A DNA stretch of 64,000 nt from Paenibacillus mucilaginosus 3016 (GCF_000250655.1 NC_016935.1:6094001-6158000); one strand, 5' to 3'. Positions 1 through 8,335 are shown, counted from the stretch's first letter. Translations and numbers: made by a program. Notes: generated by a model not told the origin, from the letters alone.

Positions 1-479
1 ATAAAGCTTTTTCCCTTCCTCGAGAACCCTCCCCGGCGCGGCTCCAGAATCCCGTCGGCGGCCCAGTTGCCGTAATTCCAGGTCGGTCCGATCAGCCTGA
101 CCCCCAGATGGTACAAGATTCGGGTATAGAGGGGAGAAGCGTTCAGCGCATCCGCTCCTTCGAGCGTCAGCAGCCCTCCGATCTCCTGCCCTCCCATCAC
201 TTCCTCGAGATCTAGGCGGGTGCGCACCAGCCGGAGCTTGCCCTGGCGCTCCACTTGCCTGTGGAAGATGTCGATATACTCCAAGTAATGGTCAAATCGC
301 GCCTCCGTTATACGTTCGGGCAGGTAGATTGCAAAAAACTGCAGCTTCACATGGGAGCCGCGCAGCCGGGAATAGGTGACGTCCAGCCGGCCCTCCTTCG
401 GGTCGTGGAAGTCGATCGCAGGGTTGTTGTACAGCTTGAGCAGGACGTCGCAGTGGCCGTCGATCACAGGGGTTTTCAT
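1..479 (-). CDS. Membrane dipeptidase, peptidase family M19 (N-terminal part, runs off window)
   Basis: About 159 N-terminal residues are visible before the window edge. The product opens with an HxD pair at residues 9 and 11 (DGHCD), the first zinc ligands of M19 renal-dipeptidase-like enzymes. A conserved glutamate follows at about residue 107 (LTLEGAD), then a segment like the M19 'G-R...N' region. Such enzymes cleave dipeptides using a binuclear zinc centre. The ATG at 479 is preceded by a purine-rich GAAGGGAG ribosome site. The gene lies downstream of spoVS in the same direction with a terminator between. The family assignment is firm; the C-terminal half cannot be judged. Confidence 0.85.
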   Translation of the reverse strand, partial: MKTPVIDGHCDVLLKLYNNPAIDFHDPKEGRLDVTYSRLRGSHVKLQFFAIYLPERITEARFDHYLEYIDIFHRQVERQGKLRLVRTRLDLEEVMGGQEIGGLLTLEGADALNASPLYTRILYHLGVRLIGPTWNYGNWAADGILEPRRGGFSRKGKSF

Positions 480-527
480 GGGGTTCCCGGTCTCCCTTCG
501 TCATACCGCAGGATAGGCGAACAGAAC

Positions 528-558
528 AAAAAACCTGTCTACGGAGTAAACAGGACGT
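528..558 (-). terminator. Terminator after spoVS
   Basis: On the minus strand, CCTGT and ACAGG arms (550-554 and 534-538) flank an 11-nt loop and are followed by six T residues. The stem is short but the T-run is good. It lies between spoVS and the M19 dipeptidase gene. Confidence 0.55.
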
Positions 559-692
559 TTCGGGTACTTGGATGAGGTAGATTATCTTTCGTCGTAAGAG
601 GAAGTATGAACAATAGCGGCATCATTCGGTCAGAGATACTGCGAGATGGAACCAGCCGTACGGCACGGAACAGAGCAGCCGCCCTCGCCGGA

Positions 693-953
693 TTAGCGCG
701 GCTCCACAATCAATTTGATGGCGGTCCGGTCTTCCCCATCGATCACAATATCGGTAAACGCCGGTATGCAAATCAGATCAACCCCGCTGGGAGCAACGAA
801 TCCTCGTGCAATAGCTACTGCTTTGATTGCTTGATTGAGCGCTCCTGCCCCGATGGCCTGGAGCTCCGCAGCCCCGCGTTCACGCAACACCCCCGCCAAT
901 GCGCCGGCTACGGAATTTGGATTGGATTTTGCTGAAACTTTTAATACTTCCAT
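693..953 (-). CDS. spoVS: Stage V sporulation protein S (SpoVS, Alba-like)
   Basis: The 86-residue product begins MEVLKVSAKSNPNSVAGALA and carries the conserved run through ELQAIGAGALNQAIKA, diagnostic of SpoVS. Family knowledge: SpoVS is a small Alba-fold nucleic-acid-binding protein needed for spore coat assembly and septation control in Bacillus. The start at 953 is chosen because GAGGAGG lies seven bases upstream; an upstream in-frame start at 998 would include this ribosome site in the coding region. It follows ymdB as in B. subtilis. A sigma-H-like promoter sits just upstream. The identification is very secure. Confidence 0.97.
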   Translation of the reverse strand: MEVLKVSAKSNPNSVAGALAGVLRERGAAELQAIGAGALNQAIKAVAIARGFVAPSGVDLICIPAFTDIVIDGEDRTAIKLIVEPR

Positions 954-998
954 GAAAGTACCTCCTCGGGAATGATGATTGCTTCCGGTATTAATCAT

Positions 999-1026
999 AT
1001 TCTAGGAATTTAAAGTTAATTCCTTC
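999..1026 (-). promoter_or_regulatory. Sigma-H-like promoter for spoVS
   Basis: On the minus strand GAAGGAATT matches the sigma-H -35 consensus (RnAGGAwWW), and GAAT at 999-1002 follows about 15 bases after the AGGAATT core. The predicted transcript would start about 35-40 bases before the spoVS ATG. B. subtilis spoVS is known to be sigma-H dependent, which supports the reading. It is a pattern match only. Confidence 0.5.
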
Positions 1027-1097
1027 TGTCCGAAGAGAGTATGTTCGAAAAGTTTTGAATTTTTCGTCAATTCACATATAGACCGGCTTCCCTCTCG

Positions 1098-1893
1098 TTA
1101 TTCAAACATTACCGCATCTTCGTCCTTGCGAATCAGCTGAATTTTGCGGCCGAGTCCCGTAGCCGGATCGAGATCGATGACCACCGCGTGAAAATGCCAC
1201 TTGCCTTCGTCCACCACAAACCGCATCGGCAGCTGGGTCATGAACTTCTTCATGACGGCGGTCCGCTCCATGCCGAGGGATGCCGTCGCGCGGCCCCACC
1301 ATGCCCACATCGGTCACGTAGGCTGTGCCCTGCGGGAAGATGCGCTCGTCATGCGTCTGCACGTGCGTATGGGTGCCCACCACCGCGGATGCCTTCCCGT
1401 CGAGATGCCATCCCATGGCGAGCTTCTCGGAGGTCACTTCGGCGTGGAAGTCGACGAATACGTACTTCGTGCGCTTCTTCGCCTGTGCCACCAGCTCGCT
1501 GGCCTTCTCGAACGGGCAGTCGAGCGGCGGGAGGAAGGTACGCCCCTGGAGGTTGATGACGGCGAGCTCGGCCTCTTTGGTCTTGATGTACATGATGCCG
1601 CGGCCCGGTGTGCCCGCCGGGAAGTTCGCCGGCCGGACCATCCGCTCTTCCTTGTCGATGAAGTCGAAGATCTCCTTCTGGTCCCACGTGTGGTTGCCCA
1701 TCGTGATGCCGTGCACGCCCATCTCGTACAGTTCCTTCGTGATGGCCTGCGTGATGCCGCGGCCCGCCGCCGCGTTCTCGCCGTTGGCAATGATCCACGT
1801 CGGGTTGTATTTGGATTTGAGGCCCGGCAGACAAGCCTTGAGTGCCTTGCGGCCGACGGAGCCTACAATGTCACCGATGAATAATAATCTCAT
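1098..1893 (-). CDS. ymdB: YmdB-family metallophosphoesterase (cyclic nucleotide phosphodiesterase), single-base frameshift
   Basis: The N-terminal part (start ATG 1893, ribosome site AAAGGAGAA) shows the calcineurin-like metal motifs GDIVG (Asp8), NGEN (37-40), GNHTWD (about 66-71), DFHAE and GTHTHVQT. At about GPRDGI the frame slips. The conserved tail (GMERTAVMKKF ... DAVMFE) is in another frame and ends at 1098. Removing one base from the GGG at 1277-1279 joins the halves into 264 residues, the length of B. subtilis YmdB. YmdB hydrolyses 2',3'- and 3',5'-cyclic nucleotides and affects biofilm and motility decisions. It lies between spoVS and rny, as in B. subtilis. The frameshift is more likely a sequencing error than a mutation. 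Confidence 0.9.
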
Positions 1894-2264
1894 ATGGGGT
1901 TATTCTCCTTTAAAGTTTTTCTACATCCCCCCTCTTTCCCCCTTCTCCAGAGAAGGGGGAGGACCGGGCGCTCCGCCCCTGGACCCCGGAAGGGCGCGAA
2001 GGAGGGACGGGGCCGGCGTTGATGGGAGGAACGCGGTTGGATCGCTTTCGTCTTGCCACGCTGGTGCTTCAAGGCATGATGGCTTCGCCCACGCCTTGAA
2101 GCACCTTAGCCGGCAGACACGCTTACATGAAGTGTTCTCTCGCAGCTCCCTGCCCTATACTCGAGCATGGTGATATGTGGGCGCTTGGGGAGCTGCCTGT
2201 GACGGTGGAGCCGCATTGACCCTCCGGGTCAAAGCTCTTGGCTGAGCGGTGCCTTGGGTGTCAG

Positions 2265-2448
2265 TACGTGCGCTGAGGAGCCTAAGGCGGCCATCCGCTG
2301 GATCGCCGGGCTTTCAGCCCCGGCTGCCAGGGATGCAGGGCTCAAGCACGGGTGCGGCGGTACGAGGACTGACTCCTACGTGCGCTAAGGAGCCTAAGGC
2401 GGCCAACCACTGGATCGCCGGGCCTTCAGCCTCGGCTGCCAGGGATGG
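2265..2448. repeat. Two imperfect 71-bp direct repeats, spacing 112 bp
   Basis: Copies at about 2265-2335 and 2377-2448 share TACGTGCGCT, GAGCCTAAGGCGGCCA, GGATCGCCGGG and GGCTGCCAGGGATG with a few substitutions, about 90 percent identity by eye. They are noncoding as far as I can see. Confidence 0.75.
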
Positions 2449-2494
2449 GGGCGCAGGGGCGGGCGCAATGCGAGAGTCCCCGTACGAGAACAAA

Positions 2495-2522
2495 AGAGAA
2501 GTGGCCGCGCGGCCACTTCTCT
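2495..2522 (-). terminator. rny terminator (perfect 28-bp palindrome)
   Basis: AGAGAAGTGGCCGC is followed directly by its exact reverse complement, giving 14-bp arms with no spacer. On the minus strand the stem is followed by TTTTGTT. It lies 17 bases after the rny stop codon. Confidence 0.85.
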
Positions 2523-2538
2523 CAGGTGAAGTATGCGG

Positions 2539-4089
2539 TTATTTGGCGTATTCCACGGCGCGTGTTTCACGGATAACCGTGACTTTGATATGGCCGGGAT
2601 AATCCAATTCCCCTTCGATCTTCTTGGTAATGTCTCTTGCCAGACGGAACGCTTCGGTGTCGTCCACCTTCTCGGGCTGAACCATGACGCGGACTTCGCG
2701 GCCGGCTTGAATGGCGTACGATTTCTCGACGCCTTCGAACGATTCCGAGATCTCCTCGAGCTTCTCCAGACGACGGATGTACGTCTCGAGCGTCTCTCGG
2801 CGGGCTCCCGGTCTTGCGGCCGAAAGGGCGTCTGCAGCGCCGACGAGCATGGCGATGACCGAGGTAGCTTCGGTATCGCCGTGATGCGAGGCGATACTGT
2901 TGATGACCACCGGGTGTTCCTTGTACTTCTTCGCGATCTCGACGCCGATCTCCACGTGGGAGCCTTCGACTTCATGGTCGAGCGCCTTCCCGATGTCATG
3001 CAGAAGCCCGGCACGCTTCGCCAATGTCACGTCTTCTCCGAGTTCTCCTGCCATCAGACCGGCGAGGTAAGCGACTTCCATGGAGTGCTTCAGTACGTTC
3101 TGGCCGTAGCTTGTACGGAACTTGAGACGTCCCAGAATCTTGATGAGATCCGGGTGCAGTCCGTGTACGCCGGTTTCGAATGTGGCCTGTTCGCCGTATT
3201 CGCGGATCCGCTCGTCCACTTCTTTGCGGGACTTCTCGACCATTTCTTCGATGCGAGCCGGGTGAATCCGGCCGTCCGCCACCAGCTTCTCGAGCGAGGT
3301 GCGGGCAATTTCGCGCCGAATCGGGTCGAAGCCCGACAGGATGACCGCTTCCGGCGTATCGTCGATAATGAGATCGATCCCCGTCAATGTTTCGAGGGCC
3401 CGGATGTTGCGGCCTTCACGGCCGATGATCCGGCCCTTCATCTCTTCGTTAGGAAGCGCTACAACGGATACAGTCGTCTCTGCCACGTGATCTGCGGCAC
3501 AGCGCTGAATCGCCAGCGTAATGATTTCCCGTGCTTTCTTGTCGCCTTCTTCTTTGGCCTGCTGCTCGATTTCCTTAATGAGTTGGGCGGTTTCGTGGCG
3601 AACCTCTTGTTCCACGTTTGTCAGGATGATGTTCTTCGCATCCTCCATGGTCAGAGCCGAAATCCGTTCCAGCTCGGAAACCTGATCTTTATAGATCTGA
3701 TCAATTTGAGCCTGGGTTTCCTCGATTCGCTTCTCTTTGTTGGCGACCTGCTCTTCTTTTTTCTCGAGAGATTCTAATTTTTTATCCAGCGACTCCTCTT
3801 TTTGCAACAATCGTCTCTCTTGTCGTTGTGTTTCATTCCGACGTTCACGAATGTCTTTTTCAGCTTCGGTTCTCAGCTTGTGAATTTCATCTTTCGCTTC
3901 GAGAACCGTCTCTTTTTTCAGTGCATCCGCCTCTTTGCGAGCATTTTCAACGATCTGTGCGGCAGCTGATTCAGCACTTGAGATTTTCGCTTCTGCAAGG
4001 GACTTGCGGATAAAATAACCGATCCCGAAGCCAAGAGCACCAACTAAGAGAGAAATCAAGATCGTGAGGACTGGGTCCATCCAGTTCAC
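2539..4089 (-). CDS. rny: Ribonuclease Y
   Basis: The 516-residue product has the full RNase Y architecture. It has an N-terminal membrane helix (about residues 7-27), a long charged coiled coil (about 30-175) and a KH domain around GRIIGREGRNIRALE. The HD domain contains HDIGKALDHE, followed by the family's conserved C-terminal region ending VEYAK. RNase Y is a membrane-anchored endoribonuclease that starts mRNA decay and processes operon transcripts. Its length equals that of B. subtilis Rny (about 520). The ATG start is preceded by a GGGAGGTGAA-type ribosome site. It has its own strong promoter at 4332-4361 and a 240-nt structured leader, so it is probably transcribed separately from recX. 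Confidence 0.97.
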   Translation of the reverse strand: MNWMDPVLTILISLLVGALGFGIGYFIRKSLAEAKISSAESAAAQIVENARKEADALKKETVLEAKDEIHKLRTEAEKDIRERRNETQRQERRLLQKEESLDKKLESLEKKEEQVANKEKRIEETQAQIDQIYKDQVSELERISALTMEDAKNIILTNVEQEVRHETAQLIKEIEQQAKEEGDKKAREIITLAIQRCAADHVAETTVSVVALPNEEMKGRIIGREGRNIRALETLTGIDLIIDDTPEAVILSGFDPIRREIARTSLEKLVADGRIHPARIEEMVEKSRKEVDERIREYGEQATFETGVHGLHPDLIKILGRLKFRTSYGQNVLKHSMEVAYLAGLMAGELGEDVTLAKRAGLLHDIGKALDHEVEGSHVEIGVEIAKKYKEHPVVINSIASHHGDTEATSVIAMLVGAADALSAARPGARRETLETYIRRLEKLEEISESFEGVEKSYAIQAGREVRVMVQPEKVDDTEAFRLARDITKKIEGELDYPGHIKVTVIRETRAVEYAK

Positions 4090-4209
4090 CTCCCTCGTTG
4101 TTTCTCCAAGGGGTAAGCTTGGGATAATGTGGTTTTTTAATCCATTCTGCTAGCATGGGATGCCTGGGGCTTTCCATGAACCGGAAGTTCGGAGCGCCTC
4201 CGCGGACTG

Positions 4210-4305
4210 CTGAAAGAATGCGCCGGGCAGGCGGCAACCTTTCAGAAAAAAGTAAAAATTGGCGATTTTACTTTCGAATCCTCCCTGGGCTGTTAGGGCG
4301 GATTC
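4210..4305 (-). promoter_or_regulatory. Structured 5' leader of rny: three successive hairpins
   Basis: Three inverted repeats lie between the rny promoter and gene. They are 4276-4305 (GAATCC-CCC arms), 4249-4274 (AAAGTAAAA with TTTTACTTT, followed by a T-run on the minus strand) and 4210-4245 (CTGAAAG with CTTTCAG, inner GC pairing). The middle one resembles an AU-rich intrinsic terminator. The stems are visible; their role as attenuator, recX terminator or RNase Y feedback site is inference. Confidence 0.5.
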
Positions 4306-4331
4306 TTGGCGTATAATGAATATACATGATT

Positions 4332-4361
4332 ATTTTAGCTTTTGGCTAAGAAGCTTGTCAA
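4332..4361 (-). promoter_or_regulatory. Sigma-A promoter for rny
   Basis: On the minus strand TTGACA (4356-4361, perfect -35) is followed after 18 bases by TAAAAT (4332-4337). It overlaps the last codons of recX and predicts a leader of about 235 nt before rny. Confidence 0.75.
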
Positions 4362-5107
4362 GGTGTACCCCATGGATCGCCGGATTCCTCCGGCTCCTCC
4401 CACTCGCTTTCATCGGTATGCCGCGGCAGTCCGCTCAGCACCCGGCTGACGACAGAACCCGGGTAGCCGCGCCGCTGCAGGAACCCGGCGATTTTGCGGC
4501 GGGCCTTCAGCGGGTCCTTGCGCATCTCGCCCGCATACCTTTTCTCCGCCAGCTGGCGGGCCATCTCATACTCGGTCTCTTCGTCGACCTGGGCAATCGC
4601 TTCCTGAATCTCCTCTTTGGCGATCCCCTTCTGCTGAAGCTCCTGCTTGATGAAGTGGCGCCCCTTCTTCTGGGACACGATACGCTGCTTCGTCAGCATT
4701 TGCGCGAATTCCGCGTCGTTCAGATAGCCTTCCCGACGCAGCCTGTCGACGGTTCCGGTGATGAGCTCCGGACCGTAGCCCTTCAGCTTGAGCCGGCTGC
4801 GGATCTCGTGCACCGACCGGAGACGGCTGGAGAGCAGCCTTACCGCATCGAGGTAAGCCCTGTTCTTCTCCTCCTCGGACAGAATGCGGACCAGTGTTTC
4901 GGTGTCGACTTCCGCCCCTTTGAGCAGATGGTGGCGGATCAGCACATCCTCATGCACCGAGAGGGCGAACGCTTCGTTTATGTAAATGTTGTAGCGGTTC
5001 TTCGTCCGCTTCTGCTGTTCCACTTTGGTAATGATCCCCCCCTGGGGCGGGGCTTGCTCCTCGTTCCCATCCATTCCCTTTGCATTCGTGCCGTTGTTCT
5101 CTTCCAC
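4358..5107 (-). CDS. recX: Regulatory protein RecX
   Basis: The 249-residue product shows the RecX three-helix repeat pattern, including RSRLKLKGY, DRLRREGYLNDAEFA and KGRHFIKQELQQKGI. RecX binds RecA filaments and modulates recombination. The GTG start at 5107 is chosen because GGAGGGGAACCC lies directly upstream; the longer frame to 5140 would run into the recA terminator. RecX lies just downstream of recA, separated by a terminator, so it may be expressed by readthrough. The extra N-terminal stretch and acidic C-terminus (about residues 230-249) are lineage features. The assignment is secure. Confidence 0.92.
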   Translation of the reverse strand: MEENNGTNAKGMDGNEEQAPPQGGIITKVEQQKRTKNRYNIYINEAFALSVHEDVLIRHHLLKGAEVDTETLVRILSEEEKNRAYLDAVRLLSSRLRSVHEIRSRLKLKGYGPELITGTVDRLRREGYLNDAEFAQMLTKQRIVSQKKGRHFIKQELQQKGIAKEEIQEAIAQVDEETEYEMARQLAEKRYAGEMRKDPLKARRKIAGFLQRRGYPGSVVSRVLSGLPRHTDESEWEEPEESGDPWGTP

Positions 5108-5131
5108 GGGTTCCCCTCCATCGAAAAAGGC

Positions 5132-5166
5132 AAAAAGCACCTACCCCTTCGGAGTAAAGGTGCTTT
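5132..5166 (-). terminator. recA terminator
   Basis: On the minus strand AAAGCACCT and AGGTGCTTT arms enclose a 15-nt loop and run into TTTTTGCC. It sits between the recA stop and the recX start. Confidence 0.85.
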
Positions 5167-5230
5167 GCCCCGGCTTGATCTGAGCGTGGCCGACCGCCGT
5201 CCAAAGGTCATCCCTTGGAGCAGGCAGATC

Positions 5231-6280
5231 TTACTGCTCGAACAGTGCCAATTCTTCGTCTTCTTCCTCGTCATCCGTATTCGGACCGACCACGGCGGTC
5301 AGGTTGCTGTTCTCGCGGATCTTCTTCTCGATGACCTCGGCTACCTGAGGGTTCTCCTTGAGGAACTGCTTGACGTTCTCGCGGCCTTGGCCGAGACGGT
5401 CGTTGTTGAAAGAGTACCATGCGCCGCTCTTCTGGATGACATCCATCTCGGTCGCAATATCCACGATGCTGCCTTCACGGGAAATGCCTTCCCCGTACAT
5501 GATGTCGATCTCCGCCTGCTTGAACGGAGGCGCGACTTTGTTCTTGACGACCTTGATCCGCGTGCGGTTACCGACCATGTCGTTCCCCTGCTTGATCGTC
5601 TCGATCCGGCGCACGTCCAGACGTACGGAAGAGTAGAACTTCAGGGCGCGTCCGCCCGGCGTGGTCTCCGGGTTACCGAACATGACGCCGACCTTCTCAC
5701 GGAGCTGGTTGATGAAGATCGCGATCGTCTTCGACTTGTTGATCGCACCGGACAGCTTCCGGAGCGCCTGGGACATCAGACGGGCCTGCAGACCGACGTG
5801 GGAATCCCCCATCTCGCCTTCGATCTCCGCCTTCGGCACGAGCGCCGCAACGGAGTCGATAACGATAATGTCTACCGCGCCGCTGCGCACGAGCGCCTCG
5901 GCGATCTCAAGCGCCTGTTCGCCGGTATCCGGCTGGGAGAGCAGCAGCTCGTCGATGTTGATGCCGAGCTTGCTTGCATACAGCGGATCCAGAGCATGCT
6001 CCGCATCGATGAATGCGGCCGTACCGCCGTTCTTCTGTACTTCCGCGATGGCATGCAGCGCCACCGTCGTCTTACCGGAGGATTCCGGTCCGTAGACTTC
6101 GATAATTCTACCGCGCGGAAAGCCGCCGATCCCAAGGGCAATATCCAGGGCCAGGGAGCCGCTCGAGATGGTCTCCACCTGCATGTGGGTGGATTCCCCG
6201 AGTTTCATGATGGACCCTTTACCGAACTGCTTCTCGATTTGACGGAGGGCGTTCTCCAGTGCTGCGCGACGATCTGCCAA
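5231..6280 (-). CDS. recA: Recombinase RecA
   Basis: The 349-residue product has the Walker A motif GPESSGKTT (residues 64-72), the loop region MSQALRKLSGAINKSKTIAI and NQLREKVGVMFGNPETTPGG, and an acidic C-terminus (DDEEEDEELALFEQ) typical of Firmicute RecA. RecA forms filaments on single-stranded DNA, drives strand exchange and triggers LexA self-cleavage. I choose the TTG at 6280 (MADRRAALENAL...), about ten bases after AAAGGA; the GTG at 6289 is too close to that site. A LexA-type operator lies upstream. The neighbours cinA and recX match the usual order. Confidence 0.97.
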   Translation of the reverse strand: MADRRAALENALRQIEKQFGKGSIMKLGESTHMQVETISSGSLALDIALGIGGFPRGRIIEVYGPESSGKTTVALHAIAEVQKNGGTAAFIDAEHALDPLYASKLGINIDELLLSQPDTGEQALEIAEALVRSGAVDIIVIDSVAALVPKAEIEGEMGDSHVGLQARLMSQALRKLSGAINKSKTIAIFINQLREKVGVMFGNPETTPGGRALKFYSSVRLDVRRIETIKQGNDMVGNRTRIKVVKNKVAPPFKQAEIDIMYGEGISREGSIVDIATEMDVIQKSGAWYSFNNDRLGQGRENVKQFLKENPQVAEVIEKKIRENSNLTAVVGPNTDDEEEDEELALFEQ

Positions 6281-6353
6281 ACAAATCACGTCCTTTTTTC
6301 ATATTAAGTACCACCCGCAGGTGATTTATAAACGAAAGTGCGGTAAGCATTCC

Positions 6354-6367
6354 CGAACATACATTCG
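6354..6367. promoter_or_regulatory. LexA (DinR) SOS box upstream of recA
   Basis: CGAAC-ATAC-ATTCG matches the Firmicute SOS consensus CGAAC-N4-GTTCG with one mismatch. It lies 74 bases upstream of the chosen recA start, the usual location for SOS control of recA. I could not assign a convincing -35/-10 pair nearby. Confidence 0.75.
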
Positions 6368-6382
6368 GTCGTGGTGCAAAAG

Positions 6383-6418
6383 AAAAACCGTAACACGACA
6401 TTCAGAAATGTTACGGTT
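6383..6418 (-). terminator. cinA terminator
   Basis: Perfect 10-bp arms AACCGTAACA and TGTTACGGTT enclose a 13-nt loop. On the minus strand they are followed by TTTCTTTT. The hairpin separates cinA from recA. Confidence 0.85.
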
Positions 6419-6462
6419 CTTCCGTTACAACCTATTATACTTGATTTTACCTGTGTTAGCAA

Positions 6463-7710
6463 CTAGATTTTGATCTTTTTCCAAAGGTGGTAGAGTGCGG
6501 TTTTGGAAGCCCGCAGCTTGATGGTCTCCCGGTTGCCGGACAGATTCAGCGTGACCACTTCGGTCTCCGCATCCCGTTCGGCAATCCCGACGTAGACCAG
6601 GCCGACCGGCTTCCCTTCGGACTCGGCAGGCCCCGCTACGCCCGTCAGGGAGAGCGCATAATCGGCATCCGCCAGCTTCCTTACGTTCTCGGCAAGGAGC
6701 CTTGCCGTCTCCTCGCTGACCGCCCCGGGGGCGTCCGGTCCTTCGAGCTGCTCCATCGGCACGCCGAGCACCTTGTTCTTCACCCGGTTCGTATAGCAGA
6801 TGACCCCGCCGGCGAACGAATGGGAGCCGCCCGGCACGGCGGTCAGCAGATCGCTGAGCTGGCCGCCTGTGCAGCTCTCGGCGACCGACAGCGTCTTGTT
6901 CGCGGCGGTCAGCAGGCGGAGCACCTCAAGCTCCAGCGTGATGTCCTCGGAAGCGTAGACATGATCCCCGAGCCGGGTACGGATCTCCCGCTCGAGCGGC
7001 CACAGCTTCTCCGTCGCCTGCTCTTTCGAAGCGGCCCGCGTCGTGAGGCGCAGGGCGACCTCGCCCTCTTTGGCATAAGGGGCGATCGTTGGATCGGTCT
7101 GGGCCTGGATGAGATCGATCAGCGCATGCTCCAGGAAGGACTCCCCGATGCCGGCGAACTTCATCATCGTGGAGAACAGCGGCTGCACGCTGCCCATCCG
7201 GTCCGTGAGCCAGGAAATCACATAGGTATCGAACATCGGCTTCATCTCTTTGGGCGGGCCCGGGAGCAGAATATAGTGCGTCCCGTCCTGTGTTACGGCG
7301 TTGCCGACGGCAAGGCCCGTGTCATTGGGGAGCGGGTCTGTGCCTTCCAGCATGTAAGCCTGCCGGATATTGCTCTCCACCATGGTGATGCCCCGGGTAC
7401 GGAACAGGTTCTCCATGTAGTCGTAAGAAGGCTGGTGAATCACCAGCTTCCGGCCCAGCACCTCGGCCAGCACGTCCTTCGTCAGGTCGTCCTGTGTGGG
7501 GCCAAGCCCCCCCGTGCAGATGATAAGGTCGGCGCGGGATTTCGCAACAGCCAGCGTCTCTTTGATCCGGTCTACATTGTCGCCGACGACGGTCTGATAA
7601 TAGACTCCCACCCCAATGTCGGCGAGGCCTCTGGATATGTACTGTGCGTTCGTATTGACGATTTGGCCCATCAGCAGCTCGGTACCGACGGCAATGATCT
7701 CTGCTTTCAT
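6463..7710 (-). CDS. cinA: CinA-family protein (competence-damage-inducible; NMN amidase domain)
   Basis: The 415-residue product has an N-terminal MoaB/MogA-like (MoCF) domain (about 1-170) with VGTELLMGQ, TGGLGPTQDD and LLPGPPKE. The C-terminal CinA amidase domain (about 255-410) contains VAESCTGG and SLTGVAGP. Family knowledge: the C-terminal domain deamidates nicotinamide mononucleotide in NAD salvage, the N-terminal domain acts as a pyrophosphatase, and in streptococci the gene is co-transcribed with recA. The length matches B. subtilis CinA (416). It lies 43 bp downstream of pgsA and is closed by a strong terminator before recA. Confidence 0.95.
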   Translation of the reverse strand: MKAEIIAVGTELLMGQIVNTNAQYISRGLADIGVGVYYQTVVGDNVDRIKETLAVAKSRADLIICTGGLGPTQDDLTKDVLAEVLGRKLVIHQPSYDYMENLFRTRGITMVESNIRQAYMLEGTDPLPNDTGLAVGNAVTQDGTHYILLPGPPKEMKPMFDTYVISWLTDRMGSVQPLFSTMMKFAGIGESFLEHALIDLIQAQTDPTIAPYAKEGEVALRLTTRAASKEQATEKLWPLEREIRTRLGDHVYASEDITLELEVLRLLTAANKTLSVAESCTGGQLSDLLTAVPGGSHSFAGGVICYTNRVKNKVLGVPMEQLEGPDAPGAVSEETARLLAENVRKLADADYALSLTGVAGPAESEGKPVGLVYVGIAERDAETEVVTLNLSGNRETIKLRASKTALYHLWKKIKI

Positions 7711-7753
7711 AGTCAGATGGCCTCCGGTTTCGGCGGGATACGTGCTCCTGCAG

Positions 7754-8335
7754 TTATTGATCGCTGAAGTTGATCACATGCTTGTTCTTGACGAAATAGT
7801 CGATACCCGAATAGATCGTAATGATGGCGGCGATCCAGCTCGCAATCTGGTCGAACGGGAATTGGATCAGCGCAAACGGAAAATTGTTGATAAGCAGTGC
7901 AATGATGGCCGTAATCTGGGCCGCTGTCTTCCATTTGCCCCATTTGCTGGCCGCCAGAACCACGCCCTCCAGCAGGGCGATCTGCCGCAGGCCCGTGATG
8001 GCAAACTCACGGGAGATGATGACGATGACAATCCAGGCATCGACCTTGTCCATCTCGACGAGTGAGATCAGCACCGCCGATACCAGCAGCTTGTCGGCCA
8101 GCGGATCCAGCAGCTTGCCGAGATTCGTGACCAGCTTCCGCTTCCTGGCGATATACCCGTCCAGCGAGTCGGTGCTCGCCGCCACGATGAAGATCAGGGC
8201 GGCGATAATCTGGTTGTAGGTGATGCTGAACTGCTCGATGCGCACATGCGGGAACTTGACGTTGATGAGCAGGAACAGCATGATGATTGGCACCAGAAAA
8301 ATTCTGGCCAGGGTAATCTTGTTGGCCAGGTTCAT
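7754..8335 (-). CDS. pgsA: CDP-diacylglycerol--glycerol-3-phosphate 3-phosphatidyltransferase
   Basis: The 193-residue integral membrane protein carries the CDP-alcohol phosphatidyltransferase signature DG..AR........G...D...D (DSLDGYIARKRKLVTNLGK and following LLDPLADK). Several hydrophobic helices are present (about residues 8-24, 40-57, 85-105, 130-180). It makes phosphatidylglycerol phosphate, the committed step to phosphatidylglycerol and cardiolipin. Its ATG overlaps the rimO stop by one base (TAATG), so translation is probably coupled. Length and position match B. subtilis pgsA. Confidence 0.96.
   Translation of the reverse strand: MNLANKITLARIFLVPIIMLFLLINVKFPHVRIEQFSITYNQIIAALIFIVAASTDSLDGYIARKRKLVTNLGKLLDPLADKLLVSAVLISLVEMDKVDAWIVIVIISREFAITGLRQIALLEGVVLAASKWGKWKTAAQITAIIALLINNFPFALIQFPFDQIASWIAAIITIYSGIDYFVKNKHVINFSDQ

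Larger units (their letters stand above)
1894..2538. other. 645-bp GC-rich intergenic region between rny and ymdB
   Basis: No convincing gene is seen. The region holds an 11-bp-arm hairpin at 1937-1960 (TCCCCCTTCTC with GAGAAGGGGGA), two imperfect direct repeats of about 71 bp (2265-2335 and 2377-2448), and the rny terminator at 2495-2522. Frames open across it lack ribosome sites and recognisable protein. Confidence 0.6.

Noticed and set aside
4259..6307. 682-codon plus-strand open frame
   Set aside because: Runs antisense across both recX and recA, their terminator and the rny promoter; no domain and no start signals.
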